Origin: JBBKWQ01 sp037969115
GTDB taxonomy: Bacteria; Actinomycetota; Acidimicrobiia; Acidimicrobiales; Ilumatobacteraceae
NCBI GenBank assembly: GCA_037969115.1
Contig: JBBKWQ010000324.1
Span: 1-28,481, forward strand
Length of the DNA: 28,481 bases
Reading direction: 5' to 3'
A program made the translations under genes and the position numbers. The notes below the pieces were generated by a model. The model was not told the DNA's origin. It saw nothing but the letters and a program-made list of their open reading frames with translations, and made no database searches. This document shows, piece after piece, positions 1 to 9,026 of the stretch. Position 1 is the first letter of the stretch, and every line of letters starts with the position of its first letter.

Positions 1-157
1 AGAGCATCCACATCGCGTCGCGCACCTCCGCGCGCAACGCCCGGTCGAAGTGGTGGGTGCGCGGACGGCCTTCCAGGCGGTTCCAACGCGTGATGGTCGG
101 GTGGAGCCGGTGGACGAGCGCCCGGTCGAGTGACGCGACGACGTTGATGTCAGGCAT
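1..157 (-). CDS. 5' end of fifth gene of the giant-protein operon (partial)
   Basis: An ATG on the minus strand (bases 157-155) starts 2 bp after the TAG of the 1846 aa gene, and the frame stays open to the window edge (52 codons). The peptide begins MPDINVVASLDRALVHRL and ends ...RAEVRDAMWML at the cut. The tight spacing and absence of a terminator make it the next cistron of the same operon. I know a general pattern in large uncharacterised bacterial proteins where a sentence like 'DALWML/ARQWQ' opens the first conserved block, and the last residues would fit it, but too little is visible to assign a family. Function unknown. Confidence 0.7.
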   Translation of the reverse strand, partial: MPDINVVASLDRALVHRLHPTITRWNRLEGRPRTHHFDRALRAEVRDAMWML

Positions 158-159
158 GG

Positions 160-3100
160 CTAACTCAGCACCAGTTTCGAGTAGATCCGCACGTTGCGGA
201 GGAGGTTGTTGGAGATCGATATCTCCGGATAGGTCCACGCCGAATGGGTGGCAGGCAGGAACGCGCTGTATGCGGTGCCGTCGATGTCGGTCGGCTCGAG
301 AGCCCGCATCTTCGCCGAGTCGAGCGCATCGTTCACGGACCCGACGAGATCGCTCCACGACCATTGTCCGTCGAACACCGCAGGCAGGGCGAGCAACCAG
401 GCTTGCGGGGGTTCTGCGTTCGGGCGATCGTGATGGAAGGTCAACCCAGTGGTCTCGTGTCGTTTCGGGATCACCTCGGTCCACTCGTCGACGAGTAGGC
501 CGCAGATGGGCTGGGTCGGGTCGAACGCCCCGGTTCCGAAGTCGGCGGTGTACAGCAAGCGGTCGCTGTCGAGTTGACTCTTGCCCGTCGGATCGCCCGG
601 ATCGGGCTCAGGCGGAAATTCGAGGGCGAGCCAGCGGCCATCCGGTGAGAACGGCAACTGGACCGGCGTGAGGATCGGCTCCTCGGCGTCGGGAAGGGCG
701 CTGCACAGCAGCACGATGTTCTCCCAGTGGTGCTGCTTCTCACGCACCCTGGCGACGCCATGCATCCAGTCGTCGACCGGGAAGTCGCGGCCTCGGCCGC
801 CGGAGCTGATGGGATCGGTGAGGTATTCGAGCAACGCGCCCGAACGGCTGTGGGCGACGGCGTTGGCCAGCTCGCTGCGAGCGGCGGCCGGCAGCGTGAT
901 GCTCGGCACGAGTAGGAAGTCTTCGCCGAATACGGCTTTGGCACCATCCTGGAGAATCTGCGAGCGTCTGGCCTCCGGCGCAGCGTCGTGCGCGATCAGG
1001 GCATCGCCGGCGGCGGTGACGCGGGACATGACGTCCGCGCTCAGGTCGGCCGTTCTGCGGGTGAGCTCGGCCCTGAACCGGTCGATCTCGTCGCGTTCGG
1101 CGATGAGGTCGAACGGATCGGGGTCGAACGAGTCGAGCGGCAACAAGGCCTCGACGTCGACCATCAGTTGGGTGAGCGTGGCGCGGGCGACGTCGGCCGT
1201 CTGCTCCACGGCGATTTGCTTGGCGACGAAGGCCGCTTTCTTCGGCACCAACGCCGCCTGGTGATCGTCAGGGCTCGGCGCATCGCTCAGCGACGTCACG
1301 GCGGTGGAGATCAGCACCTCGGCCGTTCGCAACAGCTGGCGACGCTCGTCGGAGGCGGTTCCAGGGACACGCTGCTCGAGGAGCAGCTGTTCATAGCGAA
1401 TGAGGTGCTCATCCCACTTCGCAACGAGCGCGGCCACGCGATCGACGAGGGCCGAATAGGTGCGAGCGCGCCATTCGTAGGCGAAGCCGGTGCCGGCCTG
1501 CGGGATCCGGTAGGCGGCGAGAGCACTGACGGTTTGCACGAATGCCGTCACGGCGTCGTCGATGTTGACGGCCGCGTTGCCAATGGTGGTCGTGAGGGCT
1601 GCGAGCGCGGGCTGGTGGACACTCTCCAAGCTCGTCTTGGCGTCCTGAAGCCGCGCTCGCGGCAGAGTGCTCGTGCCTTCGGCCGTCTGGGTCGCGTCGC
1701 CCTGCCGGACGAGGTCGGACGGTCGCAGCGGCCGGGTGCCGACAACGACCCGACGCAGGCTCCGCAGCAGCGCCTCGAGCTCGAACCACGTGACCTTGCC
1801 GGGGATGCGATCGGTGTGGCGAATCACGATCGAACGGTCGTGGCGAACGGTCTGGGTCGCGTGGATGTGCTCGAGAATTCGGTCGTCGAGGTCGCCGAGC
1901 GCCTGGTCGGTGCGCGTCTCGAGGCGGTACAGCAGATCGATCGGCGTCAGGCCCAGCTGGCCCTGCGTCACCACGACCGTTTCTTCGAAGCCGGTCGTTC
2001 GGTTGACGATCGTGACCTGGCAGCCCACGTCGTCGGGCAGTGGCAGCCTCGTCTCGAGCCAGCGGTTGAGGTTGGGCTCCGCGATGGCGAGCGGGGTCAG
2101 TGGAACCGCCGGCGCCGGTCCGGTCGGGCTCAGGTGGATGGCGGTCCTCAGCGTGAGTGTGGTGCCGCTGCGTGGCGTCCGGATGACGTCGGGCTCGACC
2201 GGGTAGTTGCCCTTGGCGAAGGCGTCGAGAGTCCCGGCGGAGCGGTCGAAGTTGCCGGTGACGGCCTGGTACACGCCTTCGGAGAGCACGACGTCGGCCA
2301 CCGCATCGTTCACGTCGCGGATGTGCGTCACCGCTGCGGTGATGGCGGCCTCCTCCGCCGCGGATCGTCGGGGCAACGTCGACACGCCGAACGGGTAGAC
2401 CTCGTCGTTGTTCTTGTCGATGTGCTCCGCGAGCTTGCGGCCGTCCACGACGTTCATCGCCGCGATCGACTCCTTGGCCTCGCCATCGACCGTCGCGGTC
2501 TTCTGGATCTGGTTGGCCGTGAGCGGGAACGCCCGTCGAAGGGGGTAGATGAGATCGCGCACGCTGAGCGGACCGTGGTCGTGGACGTGCCGCTCGAACT
2601 GGTAGCCGAGGAGCGCACCGAGTGACTGGCCGCCGCGCATCCCTTCCAGTACTGCGAGCGCGTTCCGCACCCGGCGTGACGACAGGTTGACCGACAGCCG
2701 TCCCTCGTGGGCGACGTGCGCGTTGCGCAGCACGGCTGCGGTGGTCGCGTGTCCCATCGACGGCGCGTGGATGAGCCCGAGGTTCGTCGGGTCCTGCATC
2801 AGCGGCCGAGTGTCGTGCTTGTTGATCTCGGCCGCGACGTCGGCGGGCAACTCCGCCGGGACGAGGTTCTTGCCTTCCGGTCGCAGATGCTCCAACCAGC
2901 CGTATGCCCCGAGGTAGAGACCGTCGGCGATTTTGGTGGCGCCGTTCACGCTCCCGCCGTCGCGTGGGCCGACCGACGTACCGGTGGTCGGCTGGTCGCG
3001 GACCGTCGAGCGCAGCTGCTCGAGGCCCCACGACAACAGGCCGGTCTTCCACGCGTCGAATCGGTAGCTCACCGTGTCGACGTGCTCGGCGAGGAGCCGT

Positions 3101-5700
3101 TCGAGCCGTGCTGTCGGCAGCCCGCTCAGGCGGTCGAGGGCGGCCATGTGCTCGGGAAGCGGCCCTTCCAGAACGCGTGCGTTCTTCGCGATGTAGTCGC
3201 CGAGCAGGAGTTGGGAGTGACCGGTGACGACCTGCGCCGGGCTGAACAGCGCGGCATACCGACTCTCGCTCTCGGCCGCCGCTTCCGTCACGTGCACGAA
3301 CGCGGGCTCGTGTCGAGCGATCGACGTGTTCTCGATGATCCCGGCTCGCACCTGCAGGCCGAGGGCAGTTTCGTGGAAGCTCAGCTGCAACGCGTGCCGA
3401 AGCATCAGGTAGAGAAGCGCGGTCGGTGTCGTTCCGTTGTCGAAGCCGTCCTCCTGTTGCAAGGCAGCGATCCCTTGCTCGGCCGCGTCGACGAGCCAGT
3501 CGATGTAGTTGCGCCCTGCCGCGTAGGCGCGGATGTGATCGGCCTCCGACAACGGGCGGTCGTCGACGATCGGGCCGTCGAGTGGGGTTTGGCGGGCGCG
3601 GTAGATCTTGGTGAGCAGCTCGGGAACCTCGGCATCCGCGTAGCCGAACGAGCGAAGCAGCGCCAGCGGCAACTGGGCGGGGAACAGGCCCATGAGGCCG
3701 AGGGCGAGGGAGATGTTCAGGAAGGACATCTCGTGGACCTTGTGCTCGAGGCTGTCGGCACCGAGGGGATAGAACTCGGCGGACGCCGGGTGCAGGCCGA
3801 GAACATCGAGCAGCACCTGGTGGGGGTCACCGCTGCCCTGGCCGATCCGGCTGACATCGGCGACGAGGGGTCGCCAGTCGTCTTCGACCTTTCGCAGGAC
3901 GCCGAACAGCTGTGCCGGGAAGGTGGTGCCACCGCGATCTTGTATGCCCCTGAACCAGGCCAGGCGGGAGAAGTCGGCGACGGGTTGGATGCCGTACGGC
4001 TGGTCACCGATTCGAAGGGCAGGAAGGGGGCCCCGCCCCGTGACGTGCCGTGTGAAGAAGGAGCGGGTGTCGCCGACGACAGCGTCGGAGAACACCGGCG
4101 CGAGGAGGGTGTCCATGAGGTAGCCGAGCGTCGCCGGCCACAGAGCGATCTGCATCGCGTGGCCTTCGCTGCGGTCGGCCTGACCCGCGCCGGGAATTCG
4201 GCTCGCCAGCGACTCGGCGATGCCGAGACCTTCGGCCAGCCACTGGCCGTCGCTCCGTAACAGCGGGTCGCTCTGGTGGCTGAACTGTGGCTGCTGCTTG
4301 AAGAACGCCTCGAAGCTCTCGTCGGGATCGTCGCGCCAGGTGTAGCCCGAACCGACCTGCTCGGTGTCGTTCGTCGGCGTTCCCTGCGGCAGTAACTCGA
4401 GGCCACGGCGGCTGTAGAGGTGGTGTTCGAGCAGCCGCTCGAGTCCGGCCTTCCCCTGCGCAGGCGCGTCCGAGAGGCGGATGCCGAGAACGAGCACGCG
4501 TTCAAAGCCTGTACTCGCCTGGCTGGGTGTGAGGTCGAAGCGCAGGGCCATGCCGACGTCGAGTGCCCGCTCGAAGTCGAACATCCATGCCAGGTCGTCG
4601 GGGATCTGGAGGGTGTCGTCGACGGGCTTGAGCTGGTCCGCGGGCTCGGCGTTCGGGTCGGGCCCGGCGATCAACGTCGGTGCCACTGGCTTGCTGAGCT
4701 TCACGATCGGCACGGCCGACCCGGCCTCGTAGCCAAGGAGCACGAACCGCTCGGGCAAGAGATCGACGCGCGGCGCTGATGACCACGACGTGCGTCGGGT
4801 GTCGAGATCGTCCACCGAATCGAGTTGCGCGACCGCCGTGTCGACGCGCGTGGTGACCCGTGTTCGTGGCGGCGAGGGTTCGTCGGCCATGTTGACCGGT
4901 CGGTGGTGCTCGATGATGTCGGCGGCCTGGACGGCACCGATCTTGCCTTCCAACCACGCCCGCGCGTTTTGCGTCTCCGTCGGATCGCCGGCGGCGCGCC
5001 ACACCCTCGTCCAGAACTCCTTTACCTCATCGGGTAGTGGAGCGTTGGCAACGACCACGAGCAGCACGTCGGAGGCATCGTGACGTTCCAGTTTGTCGAC
5101 CGGGTTGGCGGGCACGAGTTGGCGCACCACCCAGCCGGCCCGTCCCGACCCGATCGAGGCGACGAGCTCGCGCCATGCTGACCGCTCCATGGGCTCGTCG
5201 CCCCCGGCGCGCCAGACAGCTGCCCAGAACGTGGTGCCACTGCTGACCTCGGTTTCGGTGAGCGACGCCTCGAAGCCGTCGACGAGGCAGGTGTCGGGAT
5301 AGACGCGCACCCACAGCTGCGGCTGTCCGGTGGCACTCGGTTTGAACCGGGTCTCGAGCCGGAGCGGGAAAAGCAGGATGGGATGCTGATCGGTGAGTCG
5401 CGCCAACCCTTCGGTCGGGTCGCTGAATGCCGCAAACGCCTCGTTCAGCCCGAGTCCGGCGCCCCGCAATTCGGAGAGTCGCTCCTTGGCTGCGTTCGCC
5501 CCCCTGATCGCCTCGTCCCGCTCGGTCTCCAGTAGCCGGAGCGCGTCGGGGTCGTCCTCGTCAGCGATTCGCGCCTGGTGCTCCACCCGTTGCTCGGCCC
5601 TGCGGGCCGCGTCGGCAGCCAGCAGGGCCTCGGTACGGAGCGCTTCGTGCTCGTCGCGGTGAGCGGAGATCTGGGCCTGCAGTTCCTCGAAGGCGTCCAT
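160..5700 (-). CDS. Giant uncharacterised protein, 1846 aa, N-terminal coiled coil
   Basis: The start is set at the ATG at 5700, 2 bp after the TGA of the upstream gene; the longer open frame to 6042 only overlaps that gene. Residues 1-90 are rich in Ala, Glu and Arg with heptad-like spacing, so a coiled coil is likely. Next comes a conserved-looking block (HPILLFPLRLETRF, then LWVRVYPDTC) typical of a family of very large uncharacterised bacterial proteins, and further on a block ending LRIGDQPYGIQPV. There is no signal peptide and no membrane helix, so it is probably cytoplasmic or exported by an unusual route. It is co-transcribed with the DUF6603-like protein and the membrane-hairpin protein, so a shared complex is the simplest idea, but that is inference. 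The catalytic role, if any, is unknown. Confidence 0.9.
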   Translation of the reverse strand: MDAFEELQAQISAHRDEHEALRTEALLAADAARRAEQRVEHQARIADEDDPDALRLLETERDEAIRGANAAKERLSELRGAGLGLNEAFAAFSDPTEGLARLTDQHPILLFPLRLETRFKPSATGQPQLWVRVYPDTCLVDGFEASLTETEVSSGTTFWAAVWRAGGDEPMERSAWRELVASIGSGRAGWVVRQLVPANPVDKLERHDASDVLLVVVANAPLPDEVKEFWTRVWRAAGDPTETQNARAWLEGKIGAVQAADIIEHHRPVNMADEPSPPRTRVTTRVDTAVAQLDSVDDLDTRRTSWSSAPRVDLLPERFVLLGYEAGSAVPIVKLSKPVAPTLIAGPDPNAEPADQLKPVDDTLQIPDDLAWMFDFERALDVGMALRFDLTPSQASTGFERVLVLGIRLSDAPAQGKAGLERLLEHHLYSRRGLELLPQGTPTNDTEQVGSGYTWRDDPDESFEAFFKQQPQFSHQSDPLLRSDGQWLAEGLGIAESLASRIPGAGQADRSEGHAMQIALWPATLGYLMDTLLAPVFSDAVVGDTRSFFTRHVTGRGPLPALRIGDQPYGIQPVADFSRLAWFRGIQDRGGTTFPAQLFGVLRKVEDDWRPLVADVSRIGQGSGDPHQVLLDVLGLHPASAEFYPLGADSLEHKVHEMSFLNISLALGLMGLFPAQLPLALLRSFGYADAEVPELLTKIYRARQTPLDGPIVDDRPLSEADHIRAYAAGRNYIDWLVDAAEQGIAALQQEDGFDNGTTPTALLYLMLRHALQLSFHETALGLQVRAGIIENTSIARHEPAFVHVTEAAAESESRYAALFSPAQVVTGHSQLLLGDYIAKNARVLEGPLPEHMAALDRLSGLPTARLERLLAEHVDTVSYRFDAWKTGLLSWGLEQLRSTVRDQPTTGTSVGPRDGGSVNGATKIADGLYLGAYGWLEHLRPEGKNLVPAELPADVAAEINKHDTRPLMQDPTNLGLIHAPSMGHATTAAVLRNAHVAHEGRLSVNLSSRRVRNALAVLEGMRGGQSLGALLGYQFERHVHDHGPLSVRDLIYPLRRAFPLTANQIQKTATVDGEAKESIAAMNVVDGRKLAEHIDKNNDEVYPFGVSTLPRRSAAEEAAITAAVTHIRDVNDAVADVVLSEGVYQAVTGNFDRSAGTLDAFAKGNYPVEPDVIRTPRSGTTLTLRTAIHLSPTGPAPAVPLTPLAIAEPNLNRWLETRLPLPDDVGCQVTIVNRTTGFEETVVVTQGQLGLTPIDLLYRLETRTDQALGDLDDRILEHIHATQTVRHDRSIVIRHTDRIPGKVTWFELEALLRSLRRVVVGTRPLRPSDLVRQGDATQTAEGTSTLPRARLQDAKTSLESVHQPALAALTTTIGNAAVNIDDAVTAFVQTVSALAAYRIPQAGTGFAYEWRARTYSALVDRVAALVAKWDEHLIRYEQLLLEQRVPGTASDERRQLLRTAEVLISTAVTSLSDAPSPDDHQAALVPKKAAFVAKQIAVEQTADVARATLTQLMVDVEALLPLDSFDPDPFDLIAERDEIDRFRAELTRRTADLSADVMSRVTAAGDALIAHDAAPEARRSQILQDGAKAVFGEDFLLVPSITLPAAARSELANAVAHSRSGALLEYLTDPISSGGRGRDFPVDDWMHGVARVREKQHHWENIVLLCSALPDAEEPILTPVQLPFSPDGRWLALEFPPEPDPGDPTGKSQLDSDRLLYTADFGTGAFDPTQPICGLLVDEWTEVIPKRHETTGLTFHHDRPNAEPPQAWLLALPAVFDGQWSWSDLVGSVNDALDSAKMRALEPTDIDGTAYSAFLPATHSAWTYPEISISNNLLRNVRIYSKLVLS

Positions 5701-5702
5701 GG

Positions 5703-8700
5703 TCACTGCAGCTTCTTCAGCATCTCGGCGGCGTGCACGGCCATGAGGACAGGCACCTGGTAGAGGATGTACGCGACCTCCGCGGCGTGGGTGTCTGCGC
5801 GCCAGTGATACGCAGCATCGTCGTCGAACTGGGGCTTCTCGGGAGTACCGGCACCGGGGTCGGTGAGTGACACGGCTCGCTCGCCGATCTTCAGGAAGCC
5901 GACGGCCCCAGGCGTCGGCAACGTTGCAACGTCGGTCCATGACAGGTCGTTCCAGGTATTGATCTCGATGTTCGGCGCAGCCTGCGCGATGTCGAGTCCG
6001 AAGCGCGGCTCGCCGGGACGCTCCTTGATGACGAAGAACCACCCCGGATCGTCGGGGCTCGTGACGGTCTCACCCTTCGCCGTCTCTGCCGTCAGGTCGA
6101 AGCCGAAGAAGTAGATGTCGGGGTCGACCTTCGCTTCGTAGAGCGGGGTCTTCACGATGGTGCGTAGCGGGTTGCCGGGTGGGACGTCCATCAGCCTGCG
6201 CGGCTTGCTCTTGTCGGGGGTGCCATCGAGGTTCGTCTCCCACTGGGCCCGGTGGGCGTAGATCACGGCGGTCGGGTACTTCTTGAGGAGTTCGCCCCGA
6301 ATAGTGAGGACCAGCTCCTCCTCCTTGTCGCCTTGCGCTTCCCGGTGGTCGAAAGACCCCAAGCCCTTCGACGTGGACCATCGATGTAACTCGGGGATGT
6401 CGCGGAGGCGCTCGCGCAGGACTTGTGGATCCGTGGCCGCTTCGGCCAGGAACCCGCTGACATCCCAGAACTGTCGGAAACAACTTCCCCGCTGGTCGGT
6501 CGGGTACTCGCGCCACAGCAGTTCGCGGGAGAACTCGTGGTTGAGCCCGACCATGTACGACTCGATGAACTTCTGATTCGTCTCGAGCAGCGTGACGGAG
6601 TTGTTCGGCAGCAGTTGGATGTTGGGGAGGAAATACTCGCTCGACCGGTCCTTCAACGGCTGGTACATCGGGGTGTCGATCTCCGGGTACACCATCACCT
6701 CGCCGAAGTCTTCGACCAGTTCGACCGCGATGCGAGCGGGAATCTCGAGCGATCCGAGGATGCGTTTCGGGACAGTCGCGATCGGGTCGAGCCCGGCAAC
6801 CGTCGCCGCGCCGATCACGCCGAGGTCGAGCGCGTGACGGACGACACGTGGGAGCTCGCGCTCCGCGACATCGACGCTGTAGGTGTTCCGCAGCGCCTCC
6901 TTGAAGCGCTTCGCCGTTGCGTTGTCGCTACCGCGGTGCGGTTCCGTAGGCGCCCGGCCTGTTGGGGCAATGTCGAAGTCGGAGCCTCCAGGGAGACGAT
7001 CGACCGCATCGGGCGAGCGCGTGTCCGCGTCGAGGGCGTCGAGCGCGTCGGCATCGCGCAGCTTGCGGCCGAGCCACCATATGAGGAGGATGGCCGCGGC
7101 GACGAGGATCAGTCCGGCAACGATGCCGAGCACCGGCTTCACGAGCAGGAGCACGAATGCGATGAGGAGTGCGACACCGAGCACCGCCCAACGCCACCAG
7201 CCGAAGCGGCGCAGGAGGTCGCGTACAGAGTCCGACAGCGACGTACCGCTACCGAGCTGGTCGGCAAGTTCGGGGCCCGTGGGGAGCGTGGGTGCCACCG
7301 CCTTTGTCGGGGCGGCCGACACCTCGCCGTTGTTGACCCGTTCGATCAGTGTTGTCGCGGATGCCGTTGCGGTGAATCCGACGAGCCTGCCGATGCGGGC
7401 ACGCGGACGCAGCGATTGACGGAACACCTTGCTCACCAGGGCCGGCGGCGCGGTGCTCTGCTGCATGCTGTGGGCCACGGTCATGCCATCGGCGAGTACC
7501 CGCCGCTGCACCGGAGCGGTCAGCGCGAGAAGGCGCTCGGGTGCTTCCGCGTGCATCACTGTCAGCTCGCGGCGGTGCCAGATCAACGACGTCAACATCG
7601 CCATCTGGCCGAAGCGGATCTTGGCGTTGCCCTCCAGAACCTTGCCGACCTGTTGCCAGGCTGCCTCCATGTACGGCTCCTGGTTCTGCTGCACGACACC
7701 GGTGCCGATTCCTGCGGCCACGCGGTGGCGCGGGTCGAGGTTGAGCTCCTCGACCCAACGATGTTCGGCCGGATCGGCGAGAGTGTCGTCGAGGCGGCTG
7801 GCTTGCGCGTGCCAACGGCCGTAGAGCGGCGGAACGATCAGTGGATCTTCGTCGTCTTCGACGTCGGGGATGCCGGTGTTCGTGTTGGCGTCGGTGGCGC
7901 TCAGGTCGGAGTAGTCGGTGGCGAGGTTGACCAGCTTGGCGAGGTCGGTCTGGAAAGGATGCGGATAGCCCGCCGGGTGCGCTGGCGGACCGCCCCAGTT
8001 CTCGAACTTCTCGTAGTCGGCCAGGTCATCGGTGCCGAGCGTCGACGTCGGTGCACGCAGTGCTCCGCCCAGGCGCAGGATCCCGCCCAATTCGGGGATG
8101 GCCGGAAGGTTGGCGCCGGGATCGAGGACATCGATCGGACGCCGGCCGACTTGTGGGTCGACCGTCGTCGGCTTGAGCAACCGCACGAGGTACTCGAAGT
8201 CGCCAACCGACCCGGTGCGGAAGTACCAGCGGTGGTAGAAGGGAAACAGGTTCGGGTCGGCGCGTGGCGGGTTCGCGACCCACGCCCCTTGGGTCGCGAA
8301 GGCGGCACCGCCGGGATCCTTGCCGAGGCCGGCGAGGCGACCGGTTTCGAACGACGGGATCACGAACGCGTGGTAGGCAGTGTTGGCCTCGAGGATGCGC
8401 GGGCACAGCAGGCGCGAGTAGGCGCTGTCGCGGTCGTCGGCCACGGTGGCTGCGAGATCGCTTGCCATTGCAGCCTGGTCGTTGCGGTTGCCCGCCATGG
8501 CCCCGTTCACGTGGACGTGCGCCCAGGCCCACAGCTGATCGAACGGTGGGAACAATCCCTCGACTGCGGCCGTCGTCTCGATGACGGGGAGCGGGCCACC
8601 GGGCAGCGTCCCACGGTCGTGGAACTCGTCGTCGGTCAGCACCACGAGCGCGAGCCATGGGCGCATTCGGCGCTGGTCGACCGATGGCTTGGCCGGCGTG

Positions 8701-9026
8701 TAGCGCCAGGGGAAGTCCTCCTCGTAGAACTCCACGTACGGCATGTAGTTCGTCTCGAAGTTGGTGATCCAGTGCCGCGGCTCGGAGCGGACGATGCTCG
8801 CTCCTTCGATGCCGATGACGTCGCCGGGACCGTAGAGGGCAACCGACCTCGGCACGGTCTCCGTGGTCGTGCCACCGGCGATGAGGTCGCCGGTGATCTG
8901 CAACGTGACGTTGACGGAGGCGCGCTGCGGCACGGACGTGTCCTGGTCGCCCTCGCGCAGCTGGGTGCCGAGTCCCTGGCGCGCCCACGGGAGAAAGGAG
9001 TACGAGGCTGTCGGTGGTGTGCTCAT
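5703..9026 (-). CDS. Large uncharacterised protein, 1107 aa, with central transmembrane hairpin
   Basis: The ATG at 9026 overlaps the TGA of the preceding gene (ATGA), which argues for this start rather than the longer frame to 9932. The N-terminal third is polar and beta-like and contains a striking aromatic/acidic block at residues 83-110 (PRHWITNF, then YVEFYEEDFPWRYTP). Residues 613-629 and 632-652 are two strongly hydrophobic stretches joined by Lys-Pro, a membrane hairpin, followed by a basic Arg-Lys and then acidic linker. The C-terminal ~400 residues are soluble. There is no signal peptide, so both large flanks should lie on the same, cytoplasmic side. It could anchor the operon's soluble proteins to the membrane; this is inference. 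I recognise no characterised family. Confidence 0.9.
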   Translation of the reverse strand: MSTPPTASYSFLPWARQGLGTQLREGDQDTSVPQRASVNVTLQITGDLIAGGTTTETVPRSVALYGPGDVIGIEGASIVRSEPRHWITNFETNYMPYVEFYEEDFPWRYTPAKPSVDQRRMRPWLALVVLTDDEFHDRGTLPGGPLPVIETTAAVEGLFPPFDQLWAWAHVHVNGAMAGNRNDQAAMASDLAATVADDRDSAYSRLLCPRILEANTAYHAFVIPSFETGRLAGLGKDPGGAAFATQGAWVANPPRADPNLFPFYHRWYFRTGSVGDFEYLVRLLKPTTVDPQVGRRPIDVLDPGANLPAIPELGGILRLGGALRAPTSTLGTDDLADYEKFENWGGPPAHPAGYPHPFQTDLAKLVNLATDYSDLSATDANTNTGIPDVEDDEDPLIVPPLYGRWHAQASRLDDTLADPAEHRWVEELNLDPRHRVAAGIGTGVVQQNQEPYMEAAWQQVGKVLEGNAKIRFGQMAMLTSLIWHRRELTVMHAEAPERLLALTAPVQRRVLADGMTVAHSMQQSTAPPALVSKVFRQSLRPRARIGRLVGFTATASATTLIERVNNGEVSAAPTKAVAPTLPTGPELADQLGSGTSLSDSVRDLLRRFGWWRWAVLGVALLIAFVLLLVKPVLGIVAGLILVAAAILLIWWLGRKLRDADALDALDADTRSPDAVDRLPGGSDFDIAPTGRAPTEPHRGSDNATAKRFKEALRNTYSVDVAERELPRVVRHALDLGVIGAATVAGLDPIATVPKRILGSLEIPARIAVELVEDFGEVMVYPEIDTPMYQPLKDRSSEYFLPNIQLLPNNSVTLLETNQKFIESYMVGLNHEFSRELLWREYPTDQRGSCFRQFWDVSGFLAEAATDPQVLRERLRDIPELHRWSTSKGLGSFDHREAQGDKEEELVLTIRGELLKKYPTAVIYAHRAQWETNLDGTPDKSKPRRLMDVPPGNPLRTIVKTPLYEAKVDPDIYFFGFDLTAETAKGETVTSPDDPGWFFVIKERPGEPRFGLDIAQAAPNIEINTWNDLSWTDVATLPTPGAVGFLKIGERAVSLTDPGAGTPEKPQFDDDAAYHWRADTHAAEVAYILYQVPVLMAVHAAEMLKKLQ

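Noticed and set aside
988..4260. Long plus-strand frames (545 and 517 codons) opposite the 1846 aa gene
   Set aside because: Low-complexity composition and no start signals; shadows of the coding strand.
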